Assembly: GCA_023251135.1 (NCBI GenBank)
Contig: JAHEZJ010000021.1
Span: 49,358 to 112,582 of the forward strand
From: Flavobacterium sp.
GTDB lineage: Bacteria; Bacteroidota; Bacteroidia; Flavobacteriales; Flavobacteriaceae
Direction: 5' to 3'
DNA: 63,225 bases
The notes under the pieces were generated by a model. It worked only from the letters and a program-made list of their open reading frames with translations. It had not been told where the DNA came from and ran no database searches. The translations under genes were made by a program, and so were the position numbers. Shown here piece by piece: positions 25,554 to 34,408 of the stretch (position 1 is its first letter; every line of letters starts with the position of its first letter).

Positions 25554-25572
25554 AAATTGTAATTTTAAGATC

Positions 25573-25602
25573 AAAAGCCCCGTAATTTGCGGGGCTTTTT
25601 TT
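25573..25602 (+). terminator. Rho-independent terminator of the M4 protease gene
   Basis: Stem AAAAGCCCCG (25573-25582) and CGGGGCTTTT (25590-25599) with a 7-base loop and a T run. Confidence 0.92.
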
Positions 25603-25689
25603 ATGAATGGTCTAAGAACAACTTTCAATGGTTGTGCTTTAACCGGTTTTCGTAAGTTTGTGTATCCAATAATCTTAAAAAAGTTAGAG

Positions 25690-26577
25690 ATGAAATTACG
25701 GGTAGTACTTCTTTTGTGTGTGATTGCTTTTAAGAGTTTTTCACAGAATAATGTATTGGTTTTTCAATCCGATTTTGGATTGAAAGACGGAGCCGTATCC
25801 GCCATGAAAGGTGTGGCAATGGGAGTTTCGACAGATTTGAAGATCTTTGATCTGACCCATGAAATCCCGGCATATAATATTTGGGAGGCCGCTTATCGCC
25901 TGTCGCAAACCGCACAATATTATCCGGCAGGAACGGTATTTGTATCCGTTTGTGATCCGGGAGTAGGAACTGCGAGACAATCAGTGGTTTTGTTGACAAA
26001 ATCCGGACATTACTTTGTGACGCCTGATAACGGAACGCTGACTTTAATTGCGGAACAATTAGGCATTCAGGAAATTCGTGAAATCGATGAAGTCAAAAAC
26101 CGTCGCCAGAATTCAAATGAATCGTATACGTTTCATGGACGCGATGTATATGCTTTTACGGGAGCGCGCTTGGCTTCTAAAACCATTACATTTGAAGAAG
26201 TAGGACGTAAATTGCCCAATGAAGTTGTCAAAATCGATTACCAGAAACCGGTTTTTGAAAAAGGAGTTATCAAAGGTGGTATTCCCGTTTTGGACGTTCA
26301 ATATGGAAATGTATGGACGAATATCGACAAAAAAACGGTTTCGAATTTAGATTTGAAAGCGGGAGATCTGGTGAAGGTTCAGGTTTTTAAGGGCACTAAA
26401 AAAGTATACGAAGGAAAACTTAAACTAGTAAATACATTTGGTGAAGCAGCAATTGGTACCGAGGTTTGTTATTTTAACAGCCTTTTAAACTTCTCGCTGG
26501 CGGTCAATCAGGGAAATTTCTCAGAGAAACATAAGGTGTATAGCGGAGCTCACTGGAGCATTTTAGTAAGCAAATAG
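25690..26577 (+). CDS. Exported SAM hydroxide adenosyltransferase (DUF62) family protein
   Basis: This 295-residue protein belongs to the DUF62 / chlorinase-fluorinase family, which cleave S-adenosylmethionine with water or halide. The N-terminal motif QSDFGLKDGAVSAMKGV and the block HGRDVYAFTGARL are diagnostic. I start at ATG 25690, because from there a clear signal peptide appears (MKLRVVLLLCVIAFKSFSQ). The longer frame back to 25513 overlaps the preceding gene and its terminator. A secreted SAM-cleaving enzyme is odd, since SAM is cytosolic, so the true substrate may differ. It is followed by a bidirectional terminator at 26589-26613. Confidence 0.85.
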   Translation: MKLRVVLLLCVIAFKSFSQNNVLVFQSDFGLKDGAVSAMKGVAMGVSTDLKIFDLTHEIPAYNIWEAAYRLSQTAQYYPAGTVFVSVCDPGVGTARQSVVLLTKSGHYFVTPDNGTLTLIAEQLGIQEIREIDEVKNRRQNSNESYTFHGRDVYAFTGARLASKTITFEEVGRKLPNEVVKIDYQKPVFEKGVIKGGIPVLDVQYGNVWTNIDKKTVSNLDLKAGDLVKVQVFKGTKKVYEGKLKLVNTFGEAAIGTEVCYFNSLLNFSLAVNQGNFSEKHKVYSGAHWSILVSK

Positions 26578-26588
26578 AGTAAAAATGA

Positions 26589-26613
26589 AAAAACCGCCTG
26601 ATTGGCGGTTTTT
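26589..26613. terminator. Bidirectional terminator between convergent genes
   Basis: Stem AAAAACCGCC/GGCGGTTTTT with a 5-base loop. It has A on one side and T on the other, so it can serve the SAM-hydrolase gene and the gene at 26707-27237. Confidence 0.88.
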
Positions 26614-26706
26614 AATTTTATAAATTTTGCTGTCTGAGAATTTCAGGAGAAATACGGTTCAGCTTTATGCTTTCTGCAAAATTTGGAATTCGGTAGGTTC
26701 GGGGGC

Positions 26707-27237
26707 TTATTGCAAGTTGAATGAAGCTCCTAAACTAAAAGTTACCTGATTGTTTAAATGATCAAATACGTCATTGTTGTTACCGTATTTTGCAATTGGG
26801 AATCCAATTTCTGTGAAAACACCAAATCCATCCGTAAAGAAATAACGACCACCAACATGACCACCAAAGTTATGAAGTCCTAAACTTAAACCCGGGTAAA
26901 TATCCAATTGGTCAACACCGATCACACTGCTCAAGTTAGCATTAATTCTGGCTTTAGCATCAAAACGATCTTTAAACTTCGGTTTTACATCGGTATAAGG
27001 AGTTGGATTGTTGTGATAGAAACCGGTAAAGTTGTCTACTCCTAATAAATAATTTGCTACAAAGCCAAAAGAGAAGTTTTCTCCAAGACCAAAATCTACT
27101 GAACCCTGAATTCCGGAACCACCATCTTGTAAGTTAGCACCAACATTTACTCTAATATCTCCTTTTCCTTTAAAAGCCTGTTGTGCTTGTGTGAATCCAA
27201 ATGATACTAAAAACAAAAGTGTAATTACCTTTTTCAT
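26707..27237 (-). CDS. Small outer-membrane beta-barrel-like protein (DUF6646-type)
   Basis: This 176-residue protein has a signal peptide (MKKVITLLFLVSFGFTQAQ) and alternating aromatic/glycine beta strands that end in FSLGASFNLQ. It is typical of small 8-strand Bacteroidetes barrel proteins (I associate it with DUF6646, from memory). Motifs such as GDIRVNVGANLQDGGSGIQGS and ENFSFGFVANYLLG fit a transmembrane barrel. No function is known to me. It stands alone, with the phosphoesterase gene 50 bp upstream on the same strand. Confidence 0.75.
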   Translation of the reverse strand: MKKVITLLFLVSFGFTQAQQAFKGKGDIRVNVGANLQDGGSGIQGSVDFGLGENFSFGFVANYLLGVDNFTGFYHNNPTPYTDVKPKFKDRFDAKARINANLSSVIGVDQLDIYPGLSLGLHNFGGHVGGRYFFTDGFGVFTEIGFPIAKYGNNNDVFDHLNNQVTFSLGASFNLQ

Positions 27238-27287
27238 AAATATAAATTTTAATTATTTTTTAAAGTGCAAAAATAGCTTTTTAGGGA

Positions 27288-28022
27288 TTAATTCCTACCC
27301 TTTTCAGAAGAATACAATTCGTTTAACGGTTCGCTTTGCCAGAACTCTTTGGTATCAACATCTAAAATAGTCAGTGGACCTTTAAAAGCGGCACCGGTAT
27401 CGACGTTCCAGATGTTTGCTTTTTGAACCGGTACGGTCTCTCCAATTCGGGTAACGGGAGTATGCCCGATATAGATTTCCTTATACAACGTAAAACGTTT
27501 AGGATAAAGTGCGTGATCGCTTTTTAAATTGGGGTCTAAGGACAATGCCATTTCCCAAAGTGTTCTGTCCCAATAGAATGATTTTGGAAAAAATTCATAT
27601 TTGACTCCATTCAAATTGGTAAAACCTGCATGAACAAATAATCTGTTTTGATCGTCAAGGTAATAATCTTCCAGCGATTCCAGAAAAGTAATATGTAGCT
27701 GTTTCTTTTCGGGACTCAATTTTTCGTAAGCCAGAACGGTTGCTTCTCCGCCGTGTTTGAACCATAAGGTTTCGTCAACATCTTCTGTTTTGTTTTTAAA
27801 CCAGGACAAAAGAAGTTCATCATGATTCCCTCTAATACAAATACAGTTTTGTTTGCTCTTTAAGTCCATTAAATATTCAATTACCTGAGGAGACTGGCTC
27901 CATCCGTCAACATAATCGCCTAAAAAAATAAGAGTATCTTGTGTGGTAACTTTGGCTCTTTTTATCACTTGTTCAAGTGCGAGTAAACCGCCGTGTATGT
28001 CGCCTATAACAAATGTTCGCAT
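27288..28022 (-). CDS. Calcineurin-like metallophosphoesterase (PrpA/PrpB-like protein phosphatase)
   Basis: This 244-residue enzyme has the metal-site motifs of PPP-family phosphatases: GDIHG (residues 7-11), GDYVDG (about 36-41), GNHDE (about 67-71) and the two later His sites (VHAGF and IGHTPV). Bacterial relatives act as Ser/Thr phosphatases or on small phosphoesters in the cytosol. No signal peptide is present. It has no kinase gene beside it, so the substrate is open. Confidence 0.9.
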   Translation of the reverse strand: MRTFVIGDIHGGLLALEQVIKRAKVTTQDTLIFLGDYVDGWSQSPQVIEYLMDLKSKQNCICIRGNHDELLLSWFKNKTEDVDETLWFKHGGEATVLAYEKLSPEKKQLHITFLESLEDYYLDDQNRLFVHAGFTNLNGVKYEFFPKSFYWDRTLWEMALSLDPNLKSDHALYPKRFTLYKEIYIGHTPVTRIGETVPVQKANIWNVDTGAAFKGPLTILDVDTKEFWQSEPLNELYSSEKGRN

Positions 28023-28133
28023 TTTAATTCTTTAATGTAGAATTACAAAAATAAAGAAAATGATTCGTTTGAGACTATTAACTTGAGAATCTTTACGAAT
28101 GGTACAATTTGAAATGTAAAATGTGAGATGTGA

Positions 28134-28175
28134 AATTTGGAATTTGGAATTTGGAATTTGGGATTTGGAATTTAG
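28134..28175. repeat. Six tandem copies of a 7-bp unit (AATTTGG)
   Basis: Units are AATTTGG x4, then GATTTGG and AATTTAG, in the intergenic space between the phosphoesterase gene and dinB. Perfect heptamer repeats of this kind are prone to slippage. They end 72 bp before the dinB -7 box. Confidence 0.85.
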
Positions 28176-28246
28176 AATGAATTTTAAGGGCTGATTGAAG
28201 CGGATATTTTTATGATTATTTCGGTACATTTTGTGTCTTTCCTCTT

Positions 28247-28254
28247 TAAATTTG
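28247..28254 (+). promoter_or_regulatory. -7 box of dinB, probably leaderless
   Basis: TAAATTTG fits TAnnTTTG and ends only 4 bases before the ATG at 28259, so the mRNA would start at or beside the start codon. Confidence 0.5.
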
Positions 28255-28258
28255 TAAC

Positions 28259-29341
28259 ATGTCCGAAACCCCAATATATCGAAAAATCATTCATATTGAT
28301 ATGGATGCTTTTTATGCTTCGGTAGAGCAGATGGATAATCCGGCTTTACGCGGGAAACCTGTGGCTGTTGGCGGATCAGAGAATAGGGGTGTCGTTTCGG
28401 CGGCAAGTTACGAAGCCAGAAAATTTGGTGTACGAAGTGCGATAAGTGGTGTTTTGGCTAAAAAATATTGTCCGGAAATTATCTTTGTCCGTCCGCGTTT
28501 TGATCGCTACAAGGAGATTTCGGGTAAAATTCATAAAATATTTCATGACTACACCGATCTCGTTGAGCCTCTTTCGCTTGACGAAGCTTATCTTGATGTA
28601 ACGCAAAATAAAAAAGGCAATCCCAGCGCAAGTCTGCTCGCACAGGAAATCAGGCTCCGAATTTTGAATGAGGTTGGACTCACAGCTTCAGCAGGAATTT
28701 CGGTGAACAAGTTTGTAGCCAAGATCGCATCGGATGTCAACAAACCAAACGGACAAAAAACAGTCAATCCGGATGAGGTTTTAGCTTTCCTTGAAGAACT
28801 GCCTATTCGGAAGTTTTATGGTGTTGGGAAGGTGACAACAGAGAAAATGTACCAATTGGGTATTTTTACGGGGGCAGATCTTAAAAGCAAAGAGCTGGAG
28901 TTTCTGGAGAAACATTTTGGCAAATCGGGTGCCTTTTACTACAATGTGGTTCGGGGAATTCATAACAGTGAGGTAAAAGCGTCTCGGGTGACTAAATCAG
29001 TTGCGGCGGAACATACCTTTGATGTTAACTTATCGTCAGAGATTTTTATGTTGGAACAGCTCGAAAAAATTGCGGGATCTTTAGAGAGACGATTAAAGAA
29101 GTACAATATATCGGGTAAGACGGTAACGCTCAAAATCAAATACAGCGATTTTACGCAACAAACACGTAGTAAAACACTGCCTTACTTTATTTCCGATAAA
29201 AGTTTGATTCTAGAGACCGTAGAGGAGCTTTTGTATCAGGAACGAATGAAAGATTCGGTTCGGTTATTGGGGATTTCCCTGAACAATTTAAATACCGAAG
29301 AAAAGAAGGCTGTAGTAGTCCAACTTAAATTTTCCTTTTAA
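28259..29341 (+). CDS. dinB: DNA polymerase IV (Y-family, DinB)
   Basis: This 360-residue error-prone polymerase bypasses DNA lesions. It has the palm acidic motifs IHIDMDAFYASVEQ (about 12-25) and SLDEAYLD (about 100-107), the helix-hairpin-helix region (VGKVTTEKMYQLGI), and a little-finger domain (about 240-345). No obvious beta-clamp motif stands out at the very end (VQLKFSF). It has its own promoter box. Other repair genes in the window (AlkZ-like, O6-alkylguanine methyltransferase) lie 5-8 kb away. Confidence 0.95.
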   Translation: MSETPIYRKIIHIDMDAFYASVEQMDNPALRGKPVAVGGSENRGVVSAASYEARKFGVRSAISGVLAKKYCPEIIFVRPRFDRYKEISGKIHKIFHDYTDLVEPLSLDEAYLDVTQNKKGNPSASLLAQEIRLRILNEVGLTASAGISVNKFVAKIASDVNKPNGQKTVNPDEVLAFLEELPIRKFYGVGKVTTEKMYQLGIFTGADLKSKELEFLEKHFGKSGAFYYNVVRGIHNSEVKASRVTKSVAAEHTFDVNLSSEIFMLEQLEKIAGSLERRLKKYNISGKTVTLKIKYSDFTQQTRSKTLPYFISDKSLILETVEELLYQERMKDSVRLLGISLNNLNTEEKKAVVVQLKFSF

Positions 29342-29398
29342 TTACATTAAAGAATAATTAAATTATGCAATTTGTTCTTTTGTGAGGAATTTTCTCTC

Positions 29399-29406
29399 TA
29401 CCTTTG
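29399..29406 (+). promoter_or_regulatory. -7 box of the PAS protein gene
   Basis: TACCTTTG fits TAnnTTTG. A TTTG at 29379-29382 lies 16 bases upstream. Confidence 0.5.
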
Positions 29407-29440
29407 AGAGAAGGAGTATATTAATATTGAATCATTCGCA

Positions 29441-29938
29441 ATGAAAACTAATAAATCAGAAGAAGTTTCTCATCGTAATTCAGTCCCAATTATGGCGTGG
29501 GATTTTCATTGTGAACATTTGAAAGAATTGAAAGCTATTCTTACAGATGTCAAGAAAGTGAACAAAATTTCGAGTCAGTTTTCGTGGGATACAAATAAGC
29601 TGGAGATCGAAGAGCGAATGAAGAGAGAAGTTGTTGTCGTTACCGATTTAGAGCTAAAGATCATTTTTGCTTCAAACGGAATCAGAAGAATGACAGGTTA
29701 CAGGGAAGAAGAAGTTTTGGGTAAAACGCCCAAGATGTTTCAGGGACCCGCTACTTCTAAGGCTGTTCTTAAAGAAATTAAAGCGGCCATCCAAAAGCAA
29801 ATCCCTTTTGAAAAAACGTTAGAAAACTATAGAAAAGACGGCCGTACCTATAAATGTAAAATTAATGCAAGCCCCGTTTTTAATGTAAAGGGGCAATTGT
29901 CTCATTTTATCGCTTTTGAAAGTGAAGAATTGGATTAA
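29441..29938 (+). CDS. Single PAS-domain protein, LOV-like but without the photoactive cysteine
   Basis: This 165-residue cytosolic protein has a short helical N-terminal part and one PAS domain (about 63-160). The segment VLGKTPKMFQGPATSK aligns with the LOV motif GRNCRFLQG, but Cys is replaced by Pro. It should therefore not form the flavin-cysteinyl adduct of true LOV photoreceptors, though it might still bind a flavin or other ligand. No kinase or output domain is attached, so it would need a partner. It is a single gene with its own promoter box, ended by the repeat-embedded terminator at 30028-30054. Confidence 0.85.
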   Translation: MKTNKSEEVSHRNSVPIMAWDFHCEHLKELKAILTDVKKVNKISSQFSWDTNKLEIEERMKREVVVVTDLELKIIFASNGIRRMTGYREEEVLGKTPKMFQGPATSKAVLKEIKAAIQKQIPFEKTLENYRKDGRTYKCKINASPVFNVKGQLSHFIAFESEELD

Positions 29939-29939
29939 G

Positions 29940-30105
29940 AGGTTCTAAGGTGCTGAGGTACTGAGGTGCTGAGGTTCAGAGTAACAAAGGGACAAAGGTT
30001 CAAAGGAGCTAATACATAGTAAAAAACAAAAACCGCCAGAAGGGCGGTTTTTTTATATTCAGTCAATCTCTGAACCTTTGTAACTTTGTGCCTTTGCACC
30101 TTAAA
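29940..30105. repeat. Repeat element with nested terminator between convergent genes
   Basis: Repeats of the GAGGTNCTGAGG and AAAGGTTCAAAGG type (29940-30010) are mirrored by CTCTGAACCTTTG and TTTGTGCCTTTGCACC (30068-30101). A perfect 10-bp pair AGGTTCAGAG (29972-29981)/CTCTGAACCT (30068-30077) encloses the terminator. It has the same plan as 11350-11479. Confidence 0.7.
30028..30054. terminator. Bidirectional terminator between the PAS gene and fumarase
   Basis: Stem AAAAACCGCC/GGCGGTTTTT, closely similar to the one at 26589-26613, with a T run on the plus strand and A run for the minus strand. Confidence 0.88.
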
Positions 30106-30107
30106 AG

Positions 30108-31712
30108 TTACAGATTTTCAAAGAAATCATTCCCTTTATCGTCAGTAATAATAAAAGCTGGGAAATCTTTAACGGTGATTTTACGAACCGCTTCCATTCC
30201 TAATTCTTCAAAATCTACGACTTCAACTTTTAGAATGTTATCCTGTGCTAAAATAGCGGCAGGACCACCAATAGATCCCAAATAGAACCCACCATATTTT
30301 TGACAGGCATCTGTCACTTGTTTGGTACGGTTTCCTTTGGCTAACATAATCATGCTGCCTCCATGTTTTTGAAATTCATCTACATAAACGTCCATACGTC
30401 CTGCAGTTGTTGGTCCAAAACTTCCTGAGGCCATTCCTTCCGGAGTTTTTGCAGGTCCGGCGTAATAAACCGGATGATTTTTAAAGTATTCCGGCATTGG
30501 TTTACCGGCTTCAAGTAATTCCATGATTTTGGCGTGTGCAATATCACGGGCTACAATTACAGTTCCGTTTAGTTTTAAACGTGTTTTAATTGGATATTGT
30601 GTCAATTTGGCCAAAATATCAGCCATTGGCATATTCAGGTCAATTTCAACAGGAGCTTCTAGGTGTGGAGCAGTTTCAGGTAAAAATTGTTTCGGGTTTA
30701 CTTCTAATTGTTCTACGAAAATTCCATCTTTCGTAATTTTTCCTTTAATATTTCTGTCTGCTGAACAAGAAACTCCCAATCCAACCGGGCATGAAGCAGC
30801 GTGACGTGGCAAACGGATTACACGAACGTCATGTGTGAAATATTTTCCGCCAAACTGAGCACCAATAGCGCTCTCCTGACAGATTTTCTGAACGCGTTGT
30901 TCCCATTCTAAATCACGGAATGCCTGACCAGACATATTTCCAGAAGTAGGTAGATGATCGTAATAACCGGCAGATGCTTTTTTAACAGCACTTAGATTCG
31001 CTTCCGCAGAAGTTCCTCCAATTACTAAAGCCAGGTGGTACGGAGGGCAAGCTGATGTTCCTAAATCTTTAATCTTTGCGCGAATGAAAGCATCCATGGA
31101 TTTATCATTCAGTAAAGATTTTGTTTGTTGGTATAAATAGGTTTTATTAGCAGATCCACCGCCTTTTGCCATAAATAAAAACTCATATGAAGTTCCTTTT
31201 TTAGCATAAATGTCAATTTGTGCCGGAAGATTCGAGCCTGAATTTTTTTCTTCAAACATTGAAATCGGTACTATTTGAGAATAACGGAGGTTGCGTTTTT
31301 GGTAAGTATTGAAAATTCCTCTGCTCAACCATTCCGCATCATCAACACCTGTAAAAATACTTTCTCCTTTTTTTGCCATTACAATAGCCGTTCCGGTATC
31401 CTGACAGCTTGGTAACTGACCTTCGGCAGCAACCGATGCATTTTGTAATAAATTGTAAGCTACAAAACGGTCGTTGTCTGTGGCTTCCGGGTCATCAAGA
31501 ATGTTTCTTAGTTTTTGCAAATGTGTGGTTCGCAACATGAACGAAACATCTGTAAGGGCTTCTTCAGCCAATAATTCTAATCCTTTTGGGTCAACGGTTA
31601 AAACTTCACGTTGTCCAAATTGCTCTACTTTTACAAAATCAGAGGTGATTTTGCGGTATTGCGTATCATCCTTTAAAATAGGATAAGGGTCCTGGTATAT
31701 AAAATCAATCAT
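30108..31712 (-). CDS. Class I fumarate hydratase (iron-sulfur)
   Basis: This 534-residue cytosolic enzyme converts fumarate to malate in the TCA cycle. It is the oxygen-sensitive [4Fe-4S] class I type, single chain, with the alpha part (about 1-330) and beta part (about 340-534). Motifs include [11 protein letters not shown] (first Cys ligand region) and [12 protein letters not shown]. Two further Cys are in SACPPYHL and ASCPVGLG. Length matches E. coli FumA/FumB (548). It is monocistronic and ends at a bidirectional terminator. Confidence 0.95.
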   Translation of the reverse strand: MIDFIYQDPYPILKDDTQYRKITSDFVKVEQFGQREVLTVDPKGLELLAEEALTDVSFMLRTTHLQKLRNILDDPEATDNDRFVAYNLLQNASVAAEGQLPSCQDTGTAIVMAKKGESIFTGVDDAEWLSRGIFNTYQKRNLRYSQIVPISMFEEKNSGSNLPAQIDIYAKKGTSYEFLFMAKGGGSANKTYLYQQTKSLLNDKSMDAFIRAKIKDLGTSACPPYHLALVIGGTSAEANLSAVKKASAGYYDHLPTSGNMSGQAFRDLEWEQRVQKICQESAIGAQFGGKYFTHDVRVIRLPRHAASCPVGLGVSCSADRNIKGKITKDGIFVEQLEVNPKQFLPETAPHLEAPVEIDLNMPMADILAKLTQYPIKTRLKLNGTVIVARDIAHAKIMELLEAGKPMPEYFKNHPVYYAGPAKTPEGMASGSFGPTTAGRMDVYVDEFQKHGGSMIMLAKGNRTKQVTDACQKYGGFYLGSIGGPAAILAQDNILKVEVVDFEELGMEAVRKITVKDFPAFIITDDKGNDFFENL

Positions 31713-31783
31713 TGCTTTGTTTTTTACAAAGTTAGAAATTATTTACCTAAGAAAGAATTTGAATAAGCCTTGTTTTTACTCCT

Positions 31784-32518
31784 TTACTTTTGATTGTGGA
31801 AATCATCAAAACTCATTTTTTTCTCAAAATAATTCTTGTCTTTTACCGAAAGTAATTGCTTCTTCCAATGATTTCCGCTTAAGCGAAAAACAGTTGAGTC
31901 TGAGTAAGTAACGGTTCCCATATTCTCATCATTATCATCCGGTTCAAAAGCAACCGTTTTGCAATAGAACGATTCGGGATTGCTTTTTGGAGCAATATTT
32001 CCGAATTCAACCCAGCTGCCCCATCCACTGTCAGACATGCTGTACCATTCATGAACCAATTGCAGACTGCTGTTTTTTAAGTAATACAAATAGTTGTTTT
32101 GCGTATAACCACAGGCTGGATATCCAAAATGAATTTGTATAAAAGGAGAATTTTGGCTGCTTTCCCGACCCAGTCCGTAAATAACACTCCATTCTGATCC
32201 TTCGTCAATTCCTTTAATACTAAGTTTTGTATCGGCAGTTTTGGTTTTATTAAGATAAAAATCAAGTTGGTATTTTCCCGTGACAACACTGTCCTTATCC
32301 ATTTTTCGATCTAACAGATGCGCTAGTATATAATGATCTTTTGACGTTTCACCATCGGTATAAACCAAAAGGGTATCCGTTTTTAAGAAGTTTTCTTTAG
32401 AAACAAGGAGATCTGATTTTTTTTCTGAATTTGTTTTGCCCGTTTGAATCTGAGAAACGGGTTTTGGTTTTTGACAGGCAATTAAAAGCGATAAAAGAAA
32501 AAGGTATTGTGGCTTCAT
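31784..32518 (-). CDS. Putative lipoprotein, function unknown
   Basis: I start at ATG 32518, because this yields a lipoprotein signal MKPQYLFLLSLLIAC with Cys at residue 15. The frame continues 18 codons upstream but that part lacks signal features. The 244-residue product has a body with many Ser/Thr and aromatic residues (STVFRLSGNHWKKQL near the end) and Cys in GYPACGY. I do not recognise the family. It lies 22 bp downstream of a small membrane protein gene, so the two may be one unit. Confidence 0.65.
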   Translation of the reverse strand: MKPQYLFLLSLLIACQKPKPVSQIQTGKTNSEKKSDLLVSKENFLKTDTLLVYTDGETSKDHYILAHLLDRKMDKDSVVTGKYQLDFYLNKTKTADTKLSIKGIDEGSEWSVIYGLGRESSQNSPFIQIHFGYPACGYTQNNYLYYLKNSSLQLVHEWYSMSDSGWGSWVEFGNIAPKSNPESFYCKTVAFEPDDNDENMGTVTYSDSTVFRLSGNHWKKQLLSVKDKNYFEKKMSFDDFHNQK

Positions 32519-32540
32519 GGTTATAAGAAACTTTGAAAAA

Positions 32541-32816
32541 TTATGGATTAATAAATAACATTGTGAGACCATAAATTGAGCCTATAAAACAAAGCCATTT
32601 GAATAAAAATAACACCCATTTTCTCGTGTTATCGATATCTATTTTAGATTTTTTATAGTTGTAATCCCATTCAGAATATTTTTTATTCTCTTTTATTAAA
32701 AGATAGAAATCTTCCTTTGCTTTGGTACAATCACGCTCACAAATTTTTTGAAAGTAATGAAAAACAAAACTTAAAAGGAGCATAATAATTAGTGAAATGA
32801 AATCTTCTGAAATCAT
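32541..32816 (-). CDS. Small membrane protein, function unknown
   Basis: This 91-residue protein has a hydrophobic N-terminal segment (ISLIIMLLLSFVFHYF, about 7-22) and a C-terminal one (VLFLFKWLCFIGSIYGLTMLF, split by a Trp). A charged loop of about 40 residues lies between them. The frame is well placed between two minus-strand genes and directly precedes the lipoprotein gene. It is too short to assign a family. Confidence 0.6.
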   Translation of the reverse strand: MISEDFISLIIMLLLSFVFHYFQKICERDCTKAKEDFYLLIKENKKYSEWDYNYKKSKIDIDNTRKWVLFLFKWLCFIGSIYGLTMLFINP

Positions 32817-32858
32817 TGAGAATTTTCTTTTTTTACGAATTATACAATTGTGGTCATA

Positions 32859-34298
32859 TTAAAAAAACCAGCTGGCTACAAAAATAGCGGCGATTACACA
32901 TATAAAATCAACCAACAACATTGTAGTAAGTGCATATCGGGTGTTTTTAATGTTTACCGATCCAAAGTAAACGGCAATCACATAAAAAGTAGTTTCGGCA
33001 CTACATTGGAAAATACTGCTTAAACGTCCTGTAAGTGAATCTGCTCCGAAGGTACTCATGGAATCCAGTAAAAAACCTCTGGAACCTCCTGAACTGAAAG
33101 GTCTGAGTAATGCAACCGGTAATGCATTTATGATTTCAGAACTTACGCCAATACTGCTAAAGATAAAACCGATTCCGTTGCTGATAATTTCAAACAGCCC
33201 GCTATTTCTAAAAAGAGAGATGGCAACCAGCATTCCAAGAACATAAGGAAAAATTTTAACTCCGGTTTTCAGACCATTGTTTGCGCCAACGACGAAAGTA
33301 TCAAACATTGTAGTGTCCTGTGCTGTGAATTTTTTCTCATGAATGAAGGAGAAAATCAGTGTAATACCAATGATTCCAACTAACATTAATCCTGAAAGAT
33401 TAGAAGTGAAATAGTTTTTTCCGATTAAATCTAAATGATTTACGTAGAACAACAGTCCAATGATGGCGGCAATAATGGCCATTAATGCAAGTACTAATGA
33501 AGCGCTTTTGAAGTTTATTTTTTGTCTGATTCCAACAATTAGGAATGCTGCGATGGTTCCGATTAACGAAGTGATGATACAAGGAAGCATCACATCGGCC
33601 GGATTCGCTGCATTGGCGGCGGCACGATATCCTATAATTGAAGTCGGAATTAGGGTTAATCCCGAGGCATGCAGACACATAAACATAATTTGTGCATCAC
33701 TTGCTTTGTCTTTTTCGACATTCAGCTCCTGTAAACTCTCCATTGCTTTCAGTCCAAATGGAGTGGCAGCCGAATCTAAACCAAGAAAGTTAGCGGCAAA
33801 ATTTAAGGTCATATACGATATCGAAGGGTGATTCTTGGGAACGGTAGGGAATACTTTGGTAAACATCGGGCTCAGGAATCTCGCTAGCTTTTCGGAAGCT
33901 CCCGAGATAATTAAAAGCTCCATTAACCCGCAGAAAAAGGCGAGGTAGGCAATTAATGGAATGATAATGTCGATCAGGGTACTTTTGCAGGTTGGCAATA
34001 AACCGTCTGACTTTTGTACACCGCTGTAAATTTTTACGGTTTTGTTTTTGTAAACATAAGTGGTGTCAGGATTTGTTAAGTCCCTGTTTACAATCATGGT
34101 TTTATCTTCTTTTAAGTCGATGCTGTCTCTTACAAAAGCAGGAATTTGTTCCAGATATTTTTCAGATACCAGAATTGGATCGTCTTTTTGTCCGTTCAAA
34201 ATAAAATCGAGAGTGTAACTGTTTCCAGTAAATAAGCTCACTACCACAAATAAAATTGAAGACACAAAGATCGCTAACCAAAATCTGCTCAATACCAT
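32859..34298 (-). CDS. Nucleoside-recognition (SpmA/SpmB-type) membrane protein
   Basis: This 479-residue multi-spanning inner-membrane protein joins two Gate/nucleoside-recognition domains, matching Bacillus SpmA and SpmB in one chain. It shows about ten hydrophobic segments, a loop with LDSAATPFG and LPSAL-like turns, and RPFSSGGSRGFLLD near the C-terminal domain. Such proteins occur in non-spore-formers, with an unknown substrate, possibly nucleosides or peptides. It is not followed by a visible terminator. Confidence 0.85.
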   Translation of the reverse strand: MVLSRFWLAIFVSSILFVVVSLFTGNSYTLDFILNGQKDDPILVSEKYLEQIPAFVRDSIDLKEDKTMIVNRDLTNPDTTYVYKNKTVKIYSGVQKSDGLLPTCKSTLIDIIIPLIAYLAFFCGLMELLIISGASEKLARFLSPMFTKVFPTVPKNHPSISYMTLNFAANFLGLDSAATPFGLKAMESLQELNVEKDKASDAQIMFMCLHASGLTLIPTSIIGYRAAANAANPADVMLPCIITSLIGTIAAFLIVGIRQKINFKSASLVLALMAIIAAIIGLLFYVNHLDLIGKNYFTSNLSGLMLVGIIGITLIFSFIHEKKFTAQDTTMFDTFVVGANNGLKTGVKIFPYVLGMLVAISLFRNSGLFEIISNGIGFIFSSIGVSSEIINALPVALLRPFSSGGSRGFLLDSMSTFGADSLTGRLSSIFQCSAETTFYVIAVYFGSVNIKNTRYALTTMLLVDFICVIAAIFVASWFF

Positions 34299-34408
34299 AA
34301 TTAAATTTTTTTGTAAATGTAATTATTTAACCCTAAAACGAGCAAGGATTTTAAAGCCGAAACGAGAAGTATTTGATGGAAAGTACCACCGTTTTGTGAA
34401 ATTTGGAA

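Noticed and set aside
25513-25689. N-terminal extension of the SAM-hydrolase gene
   Set aside because: It overlaps the M4 gene and its terminator; ATG 25690 restores a clean signal peptide.
28134-28175. CRISPR array
   Set aside because: The repeats are 7 bp in tandem with no spacers; other repeats in the window are dispersed. No cas gene is present.
28032-28274. 80-residue minus-strand open frame overlapping the dinB start
   Set aside because: It runs through the heptamer repeat (KSQIPNSKFQI from repeated TTTGGAA) and opposite the dinB promoter, with no promoter or family match.
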